Positions 62,970 through 64,000 of a stretch of 64,000 nucleotides of DNA are shown one piece after another. How positions within the stretch are numbered: the first letter of the stretch is position 1; each line of letters begins with the position of its first letter. The notes beneath the pieces were generated by a model. The model searched no databases. It saw nothing but the letters and a program-made list of their open reading frames with translations, and was not told the origin of the DNA. A program made the position numbers and the translations under genes. This DNA is from Bacteriovoracia bacterium (lineage in GTDB: Bacteria > Bdellovibrionota > Bacteriovoracia > Bacteriovoracales > Bacteriovoracaceae): positions 186,001 to 250,000 of the forward strand of contig JAUIIL010000005.1 of the NCBI GenBank assembly GCA_030431635.1, in the 5' to 3' direction.

Positions 62970-64000
62970 ATGGATAGCAACTTTCCATTTGAGCATTTTT
63001 TAAAGAAATCCCCAAATGAGGGTCAGTTCAATCCATTTATTTCAAATATAAAAGAAAACAAAGAAGAACAAAAAAATCATGATAGCTCTTTTTCTTCCGA
63101 AGAGCTGACAAGTATAGCTGAAGAAATCCTTGAAAGGCTTAAATCCCAGATTTCAGAGCAAAAATTTAATACTTTTTTTGCTAATACCTTCGCTATTTCT
63201 AATATCTTAGACAATAGAATCCAAGTTTGCGTTTCAACTGAGTTCATAAAAAAAATGATTAAAACTCATTATCTCGATTTATTAGAAAATATTATAGAGA
63301 GTTTACTTGGTCAGAAATTTTTGATCGATTTCAATATTGTTAATGAGCAACTGAACGAAACCTCGGAGACTGTTCCAAAAAATGAACAGCAAGACACAAG
63401 TCCTTACTCTATAAAGAAAGCAAAAAGCGTTAAAGAAATGTCTTTTACTATAAACGACCTTATTCCCACTCAGGAAAATATGATTGATGAAATCAATAGT
63501 AAGGTTATAGAGCATCATGAAAGCGATAAATTTGAGCATAATATAGACAAGAAAAAGACATTTCTTAATTTTATTGTTGGTCCATCCAATAATATGGCCC
63601 ATGCTTCAGCTGTTGCCGTGGCCAAAAAACCTGGAAAAATTTATCCCAGCTTGTATCTACACGGAAACTCCGGCTTGGGAAAAACACATCTTCTGCACGC
63701 TGTTGCTAATCATATTAGAGAAGCTTCTCCGAATATGAGAATCATCATAACAACTGCCAATGAATTTATGGCCGAGATGGTTTCATCAATAAAAACTCAA
63801 AAAATTCAAGATTTTAGAAAGAAATACTCTGAACTCGTTGATGTTCTTATGGTTGATGATATTCATGAATTAAAAAACCGACCTGGAACTCAAAATGAGT
63901 TTTTTCATGTTTTCAATGAACTTCACTCAAAAGGCAAACAGCTTATTTTCACTTCGGACAAACCACCTAAAGAAATAGATGGTATTGAAGAAAGAATAAA
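62970..64000 (+). CDS. dnaA: Chromosomal replication initiator DnaA (5' part)
   Basis: The reading frame runs from ATG at 62970 past the window end, giving at least 343 residues. Domain I (about 45-120, KSQISEQKFNTFFANTFA) is followed by a linker and the AAA+ domain: Walker A GNSGLGKTH at about 232-240, LHGN just before, and Walker B DVLMVDDIHELKN. The DDIHELKNRPGTQNEFF block replaces the more usual DDIQFLxGKE form. An AGAGG site lies upstream of the ATG. The 3' end with the DNA-binding domain IV is not in the window. Confidence 0.97.
   Translation, partial: MDSNFPFEHFLKKSPNEGQFNPFISNIKENKEEQKNHDSSFSSEELTSIAEEILERLKSQISEQKFNTFFANTFAISNILDNRIQVCVSTEFIKKMIKTHYLDLLENIIESLLGQKFLIDFNIVNEQLNETSETVPKNEQQDTSPYSIKKAKSVKEMSFTINDLIPTQENMIDEINSKVIEHHESDKFEHNIDKKKTFLNFIVGPSNNMAHASAVAVAKKPGKIYPSLYLHGNSGLGKTHLLHAVANHIREASPNMRIIITTANEFMAEMVSSIKTQKIQDFRKKYSELVDVLMVDDIHELKNRPGTQNEFFHVFNELHSKGKQLIFTSDKPPKEIDGIEERI

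Overview
The window looks like the left flank of a chromosomal replication origin from a low-GC Gram-negative bacterium, most likely a Bdellovibrio-type bacterium of the Bacteriovorax/Halobacteriovorax kind. That placement is an inference from AT-rich coding DNA, many family-less secreted or outer-membrane proteins, an F-type ATP synthase cluster with paired b and b' subunits, and a bactofilin beside parAB. No 16S gene or diagnostic marker is present to prove it.

Layout. At 0.1-3.3 kb lie small secreted proteins of unknown function, a ribbon-helix-helix-like protein and a DUF4388-like protein leading into an Mrp-type ATPase. At 4.6-20 kb are a HAMP-only membrane protein, a soluble lytic transglycosylase, ychF-pth-prs with an upstream tRNA-Gln, a bifunctional penicillin-binding protein, a porin-like barrel, priA and galU. 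At 19.9-31 kb are an FadL/PorV-like protein, a CFI-box protein, lptG-like permease, def-fmt-rpe-hutH-hutU and a separate hutI. At 31-32.2 kb is the only large gene-free stretch, very AT-rich. At 32-47.4 kb are a TlpA-like thioredoxin, an orphan TadE/Flp-like pseudopilin, glpK, a frameshifted PilZ gene, radA, ligA, an AGCS symporter, an HTH/FlgT-like pair, a patatin-lytic transglycosylase pair and a lysine-rich 894-residue membrane-anchored protein. From 47.6 kb to 62.7 kb every gene is on the minus strand: an EF-hand protein, atpF'-F-H-A-G-D-C, bactofilin, parB, parA, rsmG, mnmG, mnmE, yidC, yidD, rnpA and rpmH. dnaA begins at 62970 on the plus strand and runs off the end.

How parts work together. 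The rpmH-to-parB block is the classic origin-flanking order. Two near-perfect parS sites (inside rsmG and at the mnmG/mnmE junction) complete a parABS system, and the adjacent bactofilin is a plausible scaffold for it. The envelope genes (two lytic transglycosylases, class A PBP, LptG-like permease, porins) suit a cell that remodels peptidoglycan. hutH, hutU and hutI give three steps of histidine breakdown to formiminoglutamate.

The most striking unexplained signal is a 16-bp sequence, TGGTTCTATAGGGGCA. It occurs at least six times between 47.6 and 60.4 kb, always in the same orientation, and I did not find it in the first 47 kb. It lies mostly inside unrelated genes, where it forces the peptide APIEP into ParB, MnmE (twice) and the EF-hand protein. 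One copy is in another reading frame and one is intergenic, so the constraint appears to act on DNA or RNA rather than on protein.
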